A stretch of DNA of 64,000 bases from Torymus aiolomorphi (Eukaryota; Arthropoda; Insecta; Hymenoptera; Torymidae): contig CM070873.1 of assembly GCA_036365515.1 (NCBI GenBank), positions 224,827,876 to 224,891,875 of the forward strand. Reading direction: 5' to 3'. Numbering within the stretch: position 1 is the stretch's first letter; every line of letters begins with the position of its first letter. A model generated the notes under the pieces. It did not search any database and was not told the DNA's origin. It worked only from the letters and a program-made list of their open reading frames with translations. Both the position numbers and the translations under genes were made by a program. Shown piece by piece: positions 13,445 through 24,585 of the stretch.

Positions 13445-13710
13445 TCCACACTGACGCGCTGTGCTTGTGCTGTGCTTGTTCTGTGCTTGTTCTGTGCTGT
13501 TCTGTGCTCTGACGCACTTCTGGAACGTGCATGTAATTCGCCATCTACGTACCTATGTACTACGTAGTTTAAGAAGTGTAGTATCAGATTGCGTCTGGTA
13601 CATGCATGTAGATGGCGAACTATACACATATATTTTAGAAGTGCGTCGGAGCACATAACACAGTACAGCACAAGAAAACAGAGCAAGCGCAAAACGTCAG
13701 TGCGGAAAGT
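13445..13710. repeat. Second inverted-repeat element
   Basis: Sequence near 13500-13560 (GACGCACTTCTGGAACGTG, GCCATCTACGTACC) recurs in reverse complement at about 13600-13660 (CATGTAGATGGCGAAC, AGAAGTGCGTCGGAGCAC). The left side also has TGTGCTTGT tandem words. ORFs read in both directions through it are by-products of the palindrome. Confidence 0.7.
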
Positions 13711-13879
13711 CTCTTACGCGCCGAGATGGGACGTTCTTGCTCCCACCCGACGATCTGATGTGGTTAAAATAATTGATTAGAGAATTTTGTTCTTTTTTTT
13801 AATACATAATTTTTTACCATTTTAAGTTTGAGCGGTTTTTTTCAATAGCATTCGACGCTATATTTTTCTCAATATTTTT

Positions 13880-14556
13880 TTCTAATTTAGGATGATAAAA
13901 ATTATTTTTATATTTTTATATAATTCTTTAGCATTGACTGGATTATGAAAAACGCAAATGAATGCAAATAGTTCACAAAACGCTAATGGAAATTGTACTT
14001 TTGTGGCTTCTTCCAAACATCTATCGCATTCTTTGTTTTCATTGATAAGTTGTTTAGCTTTGACAGCTTCATAAAATGAAGGATATATGATACCATTGAC
14101 AGTATGTAAATCATCAAATGTAGTTGCTCCGCTAATATGCAAAAGCATTAATCTATAAGAAGATAACGTTCACGTTCTTTTGGATTTACTAAATACATTC
14201 TACTCAATATAGGTTTTTTAATTTTTTTTCTTTTTCTTCCATTTCGTTATACTTTGATCGTACGTGTAATAATTTGGAATTTCATCATATAAATAAGTTT
14301 TTGCTTCAGTGTCTACTTCGCTCAATTTAAGATATGCTGTTAATGATGTTTCCACATTTTTATTCATAATTTCTTCTTCACTGCCTTCTCTCAAATATAT
14401 ATTTTGTTCATTCTCATTATCAACAGCCAATCGTTTTATGGTATGTAACATTTCATGTAGTGGATATTGGAATAATCTGTATCGCTTCCGGAGGATATAT
14501 GTGTGTGCGTGCGTGTGTGCGTAAATGTGTGTGTGTGTGTGCGTGTGTGTGTGCGT

Positions 14557-14615
<59 letters not shown>

Positions 14616-15660
14616 TAGTATTAATATACTGTTTAATCTCGTTATATCCATGCTCATCATATTATTTTCATTTATATGTTTCATATTGGAATTTTCTTTA
14701 AAATTTACATCAATATTACGGACTTCAATAAATGCAGTCATGACCCTTATAGCAATATTTAAATAAATATTTTATACGTTGCACTGTTGAACAAACTTCT
14801 TCATTAATGCGACAATTAAATTTCAATAATAAATAATGGTTATAAGGAACAACAAATCGATTATATCAACCTTCTTTATCACAATTTTTGCCTTTGTATT
14901 TTATTTTTCTGCCATCATTTTTTCGTTTGTATAAAGTATATTCTGATGTTCAAAAATTTGTTTCGCTATTCTTTTTATTTATAAATTATTTATATAAGTT
15001 ATTTATATAAGTTATTTATAAATTTTCGTTATTCGTGGCTCACCATCTTTTCCAACAAAAATCATTCATTATATACATTTTTTTCTAATTTTTTATTTCT
15101 TTTTATTGCCATGGTGACTATTCTTTGCTTACAACCGGTCTTAGCAGATCGTTCAAATTCTTCTTTTTCTAACTCACACATCATTTTGTATGCTTGAGCA
15201 TATGGATAAACTTCTCTCAGTAATTCATCTAATTGATTCAACAATTCTAATTTTGCATCGGAATTGCATTTTTTTATTTTTTCGTTCCAGTGTTGCTATT
15301 TCATTATCTAAAACATATAATTGCGCATATTTTCGTGCTTTATTTCCATTTGGATGTAAAGCCATAAACATTATGATATATTTTTCCAAAAATTCTGATT
15401 ATCTGTGGACCATTGCAGGATAATTTTTCAAAATTAGCTCCAAAACTAACAAATGGTAAAGAATTATTATATGATCGAATGTTTTTTCGGAAATTGATTC
15501 TATCTACTGATGATCCTGTAGCTAATATTTTAACTGTTCTGGATATGGAGGATTTTCAGTTAAAATTACTTTTCCCTTATGACAACAATTTGAAAATTTC
15601 TTATCTTTTGTATATTCAAAGGAAAAATGTTTAGCATTAAAATAATTACAAATTTTATTT
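13880..15660 (-). pseudogene. Decayed Helitron (Helitron_like_N / Rep-helicase protein remnant)
   Basis: Minus-strand fragments in several frames align in order with the N-terminal part of animal Helitron Rep-helicase proteins. They include YNSLPFVSFGANF and the ALHPNGNKARKYAQLYVLD segment (about 15260-15490), LLNQLDELLREVYPYAQAYK (about 15180-15245), and LHTIKRLAVDNENEQNIYLREG followed by a lysine-rich EIPNYYTYD segment (14225-14451). Further downstream come LSRMYLVNPKERERY and GATTFDDLHTVNGIIYPSF (13906-14205). Stops and frameshifts separate the blocks, and a GT microsatellite interrupts it. The HUH Rep and helicase cores are not intact, so it is a dead copy. It lies between SLC17 genes 2 and 3. 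Confidence 0.8.
14500..14618. repeat. (GT)n microsatellite
   Basis: A long GT/GTGC dinucleotide run lies within the Helitron remnant. It separates two of its coding fragments. Confidence 0.95.
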
Positions 15661-16671
15661 ATTAAACCTAAGTAATTTTCAATTATCAAATACTCATTGA
15701 ATTCTATGTTTCCTATTTAATAAAATACATATTCTATTAAATTCTTATGTGTTAAATTTTGTTTCATCTTCGTACTTTCTCAAAAGCACTAACTTTCTAT
15801 GGTATGAATATTATCTAAAACTAAATGCAGATAATAAGCTCTTTTTACACTAAAGACGAAATGAAAAATTTCATTATTTAAAACGTTATTTCTAACTTTG
15901 CATTCAATCCAATATATAAAATATTTAAGATCGAGCGAGCGTTAGCGAGTGAGTAAATAGTTTCGCTAGTAAATAATCATTTTGTAAACTTAATCTGATT
16001 TCTGCACATCTGCAATTATTGAAGCACTTCATACCTTCGTGTTTCCATCAAACAATACACTTTGGGGTGTCAGATCACTTCAAACGTATCCTTTCTGGGA
16101 CTTCCCTGATGTAAAAAAAAATAAGGCTCTATATACCTACATATATATGATTGCACATTATTTCCTATCTCTATCTCTCTTGTGCAGCATACTCCCTACC
16201 TCGCCGAGATTTATATGCCCCTAAATGACTTGACGGCTTTTCGTCTCTCTCGTTGTGACTGTGTAATTTTTCATTGTGCAAAGACAAATCGTAGCGTCGG
16301 CGCCGGCTCGTCACGTTGTTACTACCTAATTGGTAGATAAATTTGTACCGATTTCAGAGGCGCGCGCAGGCGAACGGGCGTCAGACACAAATGTGCTTTT
16401 GCTTGATGAGCATTGAGAGAGTTTACTTAATTAGAGATGGCTTTCTTCGACGACTAAAGAGAACTCGTCGGACAAGTATGCGGTTCACTTCGTAGTCCCG
16501 TACCGATCGTCAAGGCACCGCTCCTCGATTTACGCGCGTCCGCGTTGTTCACGTACAGTGACGCCGATTCGTCCATGTGCCGCGCTTTATCATCCATCTC
16601 AAGGTTTTCGGCCTTGTGTGTGCTTGAAAAATAGTTTCAATCAAATTCATTGGGACGCAAATCAAGTCGAC
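15660..16671. promoter_or_regulatory. Upstream region of SLC17 gene 3
   Basis: This is the AT-rich end of the Helitron remnant followed by a GC-richer stretch (about 16230-16620) immediately before the gene 3 start codon. It probably contains promoter and 5' UTR, but no TATA box or initiator could be placed with confidence. Confidence 0.35.
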
Positions 16672-19600
16672 ATGTCCGCAAAAATGAAATATTGCTGTGA
16701 GTACAAGTAACGTTATTCGATAAACTAGTGCGACTATAAGGACTCGAGCATTGTCATCAGATTTAAGGTTGTATTGGCTATACGATACAAGTCACGAGAC
16801 AGCATTACTTACAAAGATTATCAATAATTAATTATCAAACCGTATATTATCAACAATTAATTATCAAACCGATATTATCAACAATTAATTATCAAACCCT
16901 ATTTATCACTTTTTGTTTAATATGTTTATAAAAATACACTTGATAAATAGTTTAAGTGCTCAAAACCGAAAATCGGACAACATTTTTTTAACTATTTCGA
17001 CTTTTAAAAATTATTGTCTTAATACATTTTTAATTTCATTCAAAATAGTGCCGCATCTTCAAATTTTATACAATTCTCCTTTTTTTGGTCTCATATTGTT
17101 CGGAGAAGAATTCCTAACAGATCGTGGAGCTAAGAAATAAAAAATATGTTTTGACTAATTACTAAACTTAGGTTTTCCAAATAGGAGTTTACTTTTTAAG
17201 TTGACTATACTTTGAAAATATTTAATTATTTGAAACAGAAAAAATATTTTACATTTCTGAGTTCCGCGATCTGTTAGGAATTCTACTTCGAACAATATGA
17301 AACCAATAAAAAATAAGAATTCAATAAAATTTGAAAATGCGGTACTATTTTCAATGAAATAAAAAATGTATTAAGACAACTGATTTTTAAAAGTTGAAAT
17401 ACTTCAAAAATTTTCGTCCGATTTTCGATTTTGAGGGCTTAAACTCTTTGTCTGGTGTACCTTGATAAAGCTGCCAACTCTGAAATAAGTAAAAAAGCGT
17501 TCATAATAGTAAATTATTGATATTTTAAGTAATGGACTAACTTTTGACGTGGATTATATAGCTGATACAACCTTAATTATAGCATGATTGATAATCATTA
17601 TGAACTCATTTGCGGTAGTAAAAAAAATATTTTGTCAATGTTAGAATGGTTTCTTATTAACAGTATACCCACATTTCTTATGATTTCACAAAAAATTCAA
17701 TTTTTCTTACCACACTGCAGTCATAGTATTTTATTATTTGTAATCATATGTAAATATGATTTCTTATTAACAGTTTATCTATTTCACGTTGTTTCACAAT
17801 AAATTCAACTTACTTGTTTTTGATTACAATGCACTGGAGAGTGGCTTACTATATGCAATCATACTAGCTTCAAAGTAAATGCCACATATCTAGAAAAATA
17901 TTTATATATTCGTTATTCATATTAACTCAAATTTTAATACAAATTACTGCAGGTCTGCAGTAATTTTAACGTAGTAGTATACTGTAAAAAATAGATTAAA
18001 GACATTTTTCTTATATCTAATCTAAAAAGAGTGTGTTGCACCATGCATCTCAAATCATTAAACGTTTTCTTGTTATTGCTGGTTGAAACTAAATAAATGT
18101 CAATTTTTCATAAGGATATATTGTATAAATAGATTATTCATCACAAATCAAAGACCCAAAGTTTTATTTTATTATACTAAGAAATATGCGAATATCTTCT
18201 TTATACTATCAAACACATAATTTATTTGCAGGTTCGCAGATTTCGCAAAAATGGGTCTTTGCCGTTATGGGGTTTTTTGCAATATTTTGCGCATTCGCAA
18301 TGCGCATGTGCCTGTCTCTAACTATCCCAAAAATGGTTAAGCCAATCAAACACTCACAGGCATTTCTCGACGATTCCTGTCCAAGCCCTACTGTCAGTTT
18401 ACATAATGCAACAGTGAAAAATATAATCATAACCGGGTCGGAAACTTATGACTGGAGTGAATACACACAGGTGAGAACGAAGAATATTTGTAAAAATCTT
18501 TTGTTGGCACAATGGGAATTCCTATCAAAGTTTAGTGTAATTACCTAATAAATCATTCAAATGATTAAGGAAGAAGTAACGTCTATCAAGATTGAAAATT
18601 TACTGTCCTATTATTAATAGTACAATTTTTACAAAACCAGATCTATCACGTAACTAAATAGACAATAACAAGATCCAGTCATTATGAGTGAGTTGGGAGC
18701 ATTAAAATCTCTCTGAAAAAAAAAATAATATAATGATTAATTTTATATATTGAGCAAAATTAATACTTCAGATTTCTGTGTTTTAAAAGTAAAATAAAAC
18801 TGTAAAAATAAAGTCTAAAAAGATGCAAACATTAAGGTGGCTCCGGCGAATTAGCGAAGTCGATAAATAAGGAAAAAGAAAAATACCTACTGAAAGTACG
18901 AGTTTTAACTTTTTTTTAGTATTTTTCTCAAGTAGGGTCACCAGGTGAACTACCGCGAAAAAAATTTGTGAAAATTCAATTTTTAACGTAAGCTCTTATG
19001 GAGATAAAAGCAATTTTTCTCGTCATTTCATCAAAATCGATAATTTTTTTTATAAAACCACCTACAGAGTATAGCATTTGAGTTACAAAATCTTTTTCTG
19101 TAAAGAAAATATCAAGTCACCAGCAAAATTTTAATTTAATTTCATAAAAATCGAAAATCATGCTTTTTACACGCATATATATCGCACGATGCATTGTGGT
19201 TATTTTGGGGGGGGTCCAGAGTTTCGACGATTCACTATAAAATTGAAGTCAACTGTAGACGTTTTTCAGTTCGACACATGGTAATGCCGATTGTTCTTAA
19301 TTTCGAAATTTTAAATTACGAAAATCCTATTTTCGAATGTAGCAGTTCACCTACTGTCCAAAACATCGAATTTCATCAATACGATCTCAAAGCAAATATA
19401 ACCTGTTTCTAATGACTTATTTCGAAATGTCTATATTGTACCCCTATTAAAATTCTATTAATGAAATTCGATGTTTTGGACAGTAGGTAAAGTGATACAT
19501 TCGTAAATATGATTTTCGTAATTTAGAATTTCGAAATTAAGAACAATCTGCATTATCATATGTCGAACTGAAAAACGTCTATAGTTGACTTCAATTTTAT

Positions 19601-22385
19601 AGTGAATCGTCGAAACTCTGGACCCCCCCCGTTATTTTTATGTATCATAACATATAATAGATCCATATATATAGTACATGATATTGTGTTACAATAAATA
19701 AAAATTTACTGGTCATTTAACAAAAAAATATTGGTGCCTCCCCTCCCCCCCGGGCCCCTCATAGATACAGTCCAGCCTGACGGAGCCACCTTAAGTGAAA
19801 TAACACATGTGTTGTAAAAAATGGTTAGTAACATATAACGAAATTGCGCAGAAATCTGTTATCATTTTTCATAAAAGAAATTTGCGTTATAATTTTTTTA
19901 GTCATTCTTGCTTTTTAATCGTTGAATATTTTTATCATTGTATTATGTCAGTTATATAAATTTTATGCTAATATAATTTGGCACTTGGTAACTTTACCTT
20001 GAAAACGAGAAAAAAAAATTACGTATCAAATATTTGAAAAGGTGTCTTCTCAATTTCAAAGCTCAAAAAATTTTGTGAAATTTTCCGTTACTTAATTTCC
20101 CGAAGAATAATTAAAATAACCAGATTTAAATTTTAAAATTTTTATATTCGACTCGTGATTTATTTCCTAATAAAACGCCCAAGTCAATGATAAAATACTA
20201 AAATACTATCACAAGTATTAGTGCAGGTAACGGAAACAAAGACGATCAAATTCTAACCGAACCCATCTATATGATACACGAAATCTTGATCGAAACTTTA
20301 ATGGCTCCAAATTCCCCGCAGTGAGCACCAATTTGTAATGATTTTAATCGGGAGTACCTTCGAACTGTCAAAAACCGATCTAACTGTTTACGCTACTACC
20401 GACGCTGCCCGATCATTTCCTCGCAAGACCTCCTAGTTTTAATGAATAATGATTCTTTATCCTTCTTTACAATATTGATACTTCTACGTTTTACAAAAAT
20501 GTTCTTATATTTACAATAATCTTCGAGTTTCATTAGTTTTATAATTTAACTCGCATTTTATGAGACTTAATGTATTAATTTATATTTGTATCCACGACAA
20601 TTAGGGTATAATCCTGGGCTCCTTTTACTGGGGCTTCGTCACAAGCCACCTGCCAGGCGGCATCCTGGCCGAGCGCTTCGGCGGCAAGCACACCCTCGGC
20701 CTGGGCGTCCTCATGACGGCCCTCTTCACCATCATCACCCCGGCGACGATAGCCTGGGGCGGCTCAACGGGTCTGATCGCGCTGCGCATCGTGATGGGCC
20801 TGTGCGAGGGCACAACCCAGCCGGCCATGTCGGTGATGCTGGCCCAGTGGATCCCCGCGGACGAGCGCAGCAAGATATCCTCCTTCGTCTACATGGGCGC
20901 GACTTTCGGCATCCTGTTCATATCGCTGGGCCTCGGTCCCATCATCCGAATGATGGACTGGCACGGCGTGTACTACATGTTCGGTGGTCTCGGCGTCGTC
21001 TGGTATCTGTTTTGGATCGTCTTGTGCTACAGCAACCCACGGGAGCACCCGTTCATCTCGGAGACCGAGGCGAAGGAGCTGAACGACAAGTTGTGCCACC
21101 ACACGCACGCGGACGCGCCTCCCGTGCCCTGGAGGCACCTGCTGACCTCGGTGCCCTTCTGGGCGCTCGTGATCGTGAGCATCGGCCGCGACTGGGGCGG
21201 CTACACCATGATGTCCGACATGCCCAAGTACACGATGAGCGTGCTCAAGTTCAGCGACGAGGAGAACGGCCTGCTCTTCCTCGTCATGAACGTGTCCATG
21301 CTGACCTCGTGCATACTCTTCTCCTGGCTGTCGGATTGGCTGATCGCGAGGGGGTACATGTCGACGACGAACGTGAGGAAGCTCATGGGCACGCTGGGCA
21401 TGGGTGTGCACTCGGTGTTCTCCATAGTCGCGGCGTACGTGGGCTGCAATAAGCTGCAGTACTTTGCCGTTTCATTCCTCTCGACCTTCCTGGCTGGGGC
21501 GGGCTTTCCCGGTGTCAAAGCCAACGTGCTGGATCTCAGCCCGAACTACGCGGGCACCGTCATGGCGATCAGTCACGGACTTGCAGGTAAACTTATTAGA
21601 TCCTTTTTCTTATCTGGCCTTTTAAATGGGCTGTCCTGTTAGCATTTTTAACGGGGCTCGTTGTATAATTTTAACGTTGCTTCAGTTTTATAAACCTGTT
21701 AGTAACAATGATTTTTAATTTTAGCATAAAATATGAAAGAAATAATTTATACCACATAATATATAGGCTATGTCGTTTTAAGAGAGTCGCATAATCGTGT
21801 TAAATAAATATAATGTCGAGTGAAACAAACATGGAAAAATTGTAATATAATGCAATCATTGAAATTTTAATGGAACATGTGTGCTCATTGATTAAAATTA
21901 ATCTTCATTTATCTCAATTATCATCGTTTTTATTTGCGATTTTTTAATTTATATTCTATGTAAAATACGAATTATTCATACTTCAAGAATATAAGCCAAA
22001 ACAAGTTTTATAAATGTGGAAAATTTTATTTTAAACGATATAAATTTGTATGATGTATCCTCGATTAATTATTAATTTTGTCATGTTAAAACTCATTTCA
22101 GGACTTTGCGGAATCGGTGGACCTTATGTAGTTGGAATTCTCGCACCAAACCAGACATTGACCGAGTGGCGGCTGGTGTTCTGGATAATTTTCGCTGTCA
22201 CTGTAGTAACGAACATCGTGTTCGTTCTATTCGCCAGTGGTGAAGTTCAAGAGTGGAACGATCCGAACTTCGAGAGAAAGAAGAAAAAAAAGAAAGACGT
22301 GGAGCAGGAGTCCAGAGAGGCTCAGAAACTCTTGACACTGGAAAAAGTGCAGATAGTTGCGACTGAGGGTATTAACGGCGCGTAG
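16672..22385 (+). CDS. SLC17-type MFS anion/phosphate cotransporter, gene 3 (complete, 509 aa)
   Basis: Coding exons are 16672-16696, 18232-18470, 20605-21586 and 22102-22385. All junctions are GT-AG, the phases agree (1, 0, 1), and the sum is 1530 nt. The start MSAKMKYC in a 25 nt exon mirrors gene 2. TM1 follows QKWVFAVMGFF; the first loop has a likely glycosylation site NAT, then YDWSEYTQ. Conserved blocks are GIILGSFYWGF, ERFGGKHTLG, LAQWIPADERSK and NQTLTEWRLVFWI. The large third exon is GC-rich. Unlike gene 2 it has no central-loop intron, but it has an intron near the C-terminus (after SHGLAG, residue ~415) that gene 1 lacks. The tail has a run of Lys (ERKKKKKKD). Its role is presumed organic anion or phosphate cotransport; the substrate is not shown. 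Confidence 0.9.
16817..16898. repeat. Tandem repeat, three copies of ~28-29 bp
   Basis: Three near-identical units of the form ATTATCAACAATTAATTATC plus AAACC(G) start at about 16817, 16846 and 16874. They lie in intron 1 of SLC17 gene 3. Confidence 0.9.
16949..17445. repeat. Foldback element, ~187 bp arms
   Basis: The left arm 16949-17135 (AGTTTAAGTGCTCAAAACCG...) is matched in reverse complement by 17258-17445 (...GATTTTGAGGGCTTAAACT). The spacer is about 120 bp. It has no coding capacity and lies in intron 1 of SLC17 gene 3. Confidence 0.85.
18836..19790. mobile_element. Non-autonomous element with TTAA target site, GGTGGCTCC termini, copy 1
   Basis: It begins GGTGGCTCCGGCG and ends GGAGCCACC, with TTAA on both sides (18832-18835 and 19791-19794). 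A second foldback (19207-19630) is inserted inside it. A relative with GGTGGCTCCAGCG ends lies at 27257-27807. TTAA duplications are typical of piggyBac and Kolobok superfamilies; which one applies cannot be settled without a transposase. Confidence 0.75.
19207..19630. mobile_element. Nested foldback element with 8 bp target-site duplication
   Basis: Long inverted arms of about 190 bp begin GGGGGGGGTCCAGAGTTTCG and end with the reverse complement. The flanks are the exact 8 bp direct repeat GTTATTTT (19199-19206 and 19631-19638). The element is 424 bp with no coding capacity. It is inserted within the GGTGGCTCC element, so it is the younger of the two. Confidence 0.85.
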
Positions 22386-23417
22386 CAGATCGAAACTATT
22401 TTAAACTTTTGTAAATAATGATAATGACTTTAGTGATATCGAAACTGAAGTAATGTATGTAATTAGCTGTAGATAATTTTAACTTTTATCATAGAACAAC
22501 TGTTCGCTCGCTGTAAATAAATACTTCGTCGCTTACCTATTATATCGTTATAAATTAAAATTTTATTTTTTAAATTTAAAGATTTATACACTACATTATT
22601 GTACTTTTTGTAAATGTTTATTACGAGTGGAAGACAGAGTGACTATACGCTTGTCAGTGAAAATATACATTAATATTAATTCGTAAATTAACGTATACAG
22701 TGACTATAATTTACGTAACTTTTTACATTTTAGATATACTCACGATTGCTAATTACATCTCTTGAATAATTAATATACAGTATTGTTTTTCTTTGCGTTA
22801 TCGATACATTTAAATGAACTTAAAATCTAAATTGATATTTAATGTTCAAGTAATTAACATAAGACTAAAACATTAATTAAAATATAATATGAATATTAAA
22901 ACTATATACAATAAATTACTTGGTTATACTTTTTAAAACAATTGAATACGTCATATATAACGATTTACTTATTAAAAAAATATAAGTATAAAAAGGAAAT
23001 TAACTAGAAAAGTCATTATATACACATAACTGAAAGAACCTCATGTAATTTATGTAAAATAATTGAATAATATAATCAATAGATGAAAAAAAAACACAGC
23101 ATTTTAACTTTCCTACTTCTGCGCGAACATGCATCTTTCTTTTACGACAAACTTTTCCTCGTCTCGTTTGTATTTGTCAAATGCTACTATACTTACACGT
23201 GTTTGCTCTGATTGGGAAACGAAATTCGCGGTAGCATTATCGCGTTAGCATAGACACAGCGCTCTGAGCGAGATAACGAGGCGCCTGCGATATCGCGTGA
23301 TGCGTATTTCGGTGCTCCGCTATAAATATTGAAAACTTGTCATTTGTCAACAATAAGAGCGCGCACTCGAAATTCGAAAAACCGCTTTTAAAAATCTACA
23401 CGTGTCAATTTTTTTTT
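22386..23417. other. Convergent intergenic region between SLC17 gene 3 and Fer3
   Basis: This contains the 3' UTRs of two convergent genes. AATAAA at about 22518 is a plausible polyadenylation signal for gene 3. A GC-richer stretch at 23150-23340 ends in GCTATAAATA, but no transcript that would use it is apparent. Confidence 0.5.
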
Positions 23418-24554
23418 TTAACTTGACGGCAGATAATAATCCCGAGGTATGTAATCCTGCTTCGGACTGTTGGACTCGATACCTAGGAGCTCGTCCATAA
23501 AGGCGATGTATGTGATGGCCAGGCGCAGGGTTTCAATTCGTGACAGGCGTTTCTCGTAGGCGAATGTTGGCACCTGCAAGAATACATTTGAAAAGCACTT
23601 GTCGATCATAATTTACTCTCGGATGCTCAATGGGTTTGTCGATTTACTAATTTGAATACCTTATCGCGTAAAGTTTCAATAAGTGTTTAAATTGGATTTA
23701 TTCGGGTATTAACTATCTTTAGTGTCATTGTACTTTACTAAAAATCACATTTACTTTGTAGAATAACAAAATTATCTTTTATCGACTACTTTGTACATTT
23801 CCAAGTTTAAAATATCTTTACAAAGTACTACAGTTCAGAATGATTATAATTAATAAATTAGCTCAACGTAAAATCAAACGCGTATTAAGATTGTTTATTA
23901 AAATTGAAGGGCCGGATACAATAAGCGGGTTAGCGCTCGAAAACCCGTAAAATTATTGTCAAATTGACTAAATTTTCAATATAGCCAAATTAATTTTTAA
24001 AAAATATCACCTTGTAGGGAATGAAAAGAAGTATTTTTATCTAGAAGGAATTTTTTTTATTCGACTTTTTTTTTAATATAAAAATTAAAAACTGAAAATT
24101 TTGTTCATCTATAAAAATAGCTTTCAAAAACATTAATCGTCCAAACTTGGTCAAATATCATCATAATATTTTGAAATTTGACAGGGACGTGCAGAATTCT
24201 CCAGCGTTGCTTATGGGATTGATAAAAGGATGTAAATCGATAATTGTTAATAATTATTTAATTGCAAATATATTGCGATAGGTAATTACGTTTTCTTAAC
24301 TTTAACGGAAAAAAGTATCGAGGGAAGTTGAAGCTAGGAAAAACTTCCAGCGAGACATTTGTTCCTTAATAGTCTAATAAGTTTCTGACAAAGTTTCAAA
24401 TTGATTTAATAATAAATGACTTAAATAGAGCGTTATTAATAAAGACGCGCGCTAGCAATATCGGCGGCGCGGCGCGGCGTGAGCTCAGACTGCGTTGCAC
24501 ACGTTTTCGCAGTGGCGTATCACGTTTATAAAAATTAAAGAATCATTACGTTAT

Positions 24555-24585
<31 letters not shown>

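Noticed and set aside
13435..13780. Overlapping ORFs on both strands
   Set aside because: Produced by the palindrome at 13445-13710; repeated composition, no homology.
23310..23340. GCTATAAATA as a + strand TATA box
   Set aside because: No downstream + strand gene; it lies in the convergent 3' region of Fer3.
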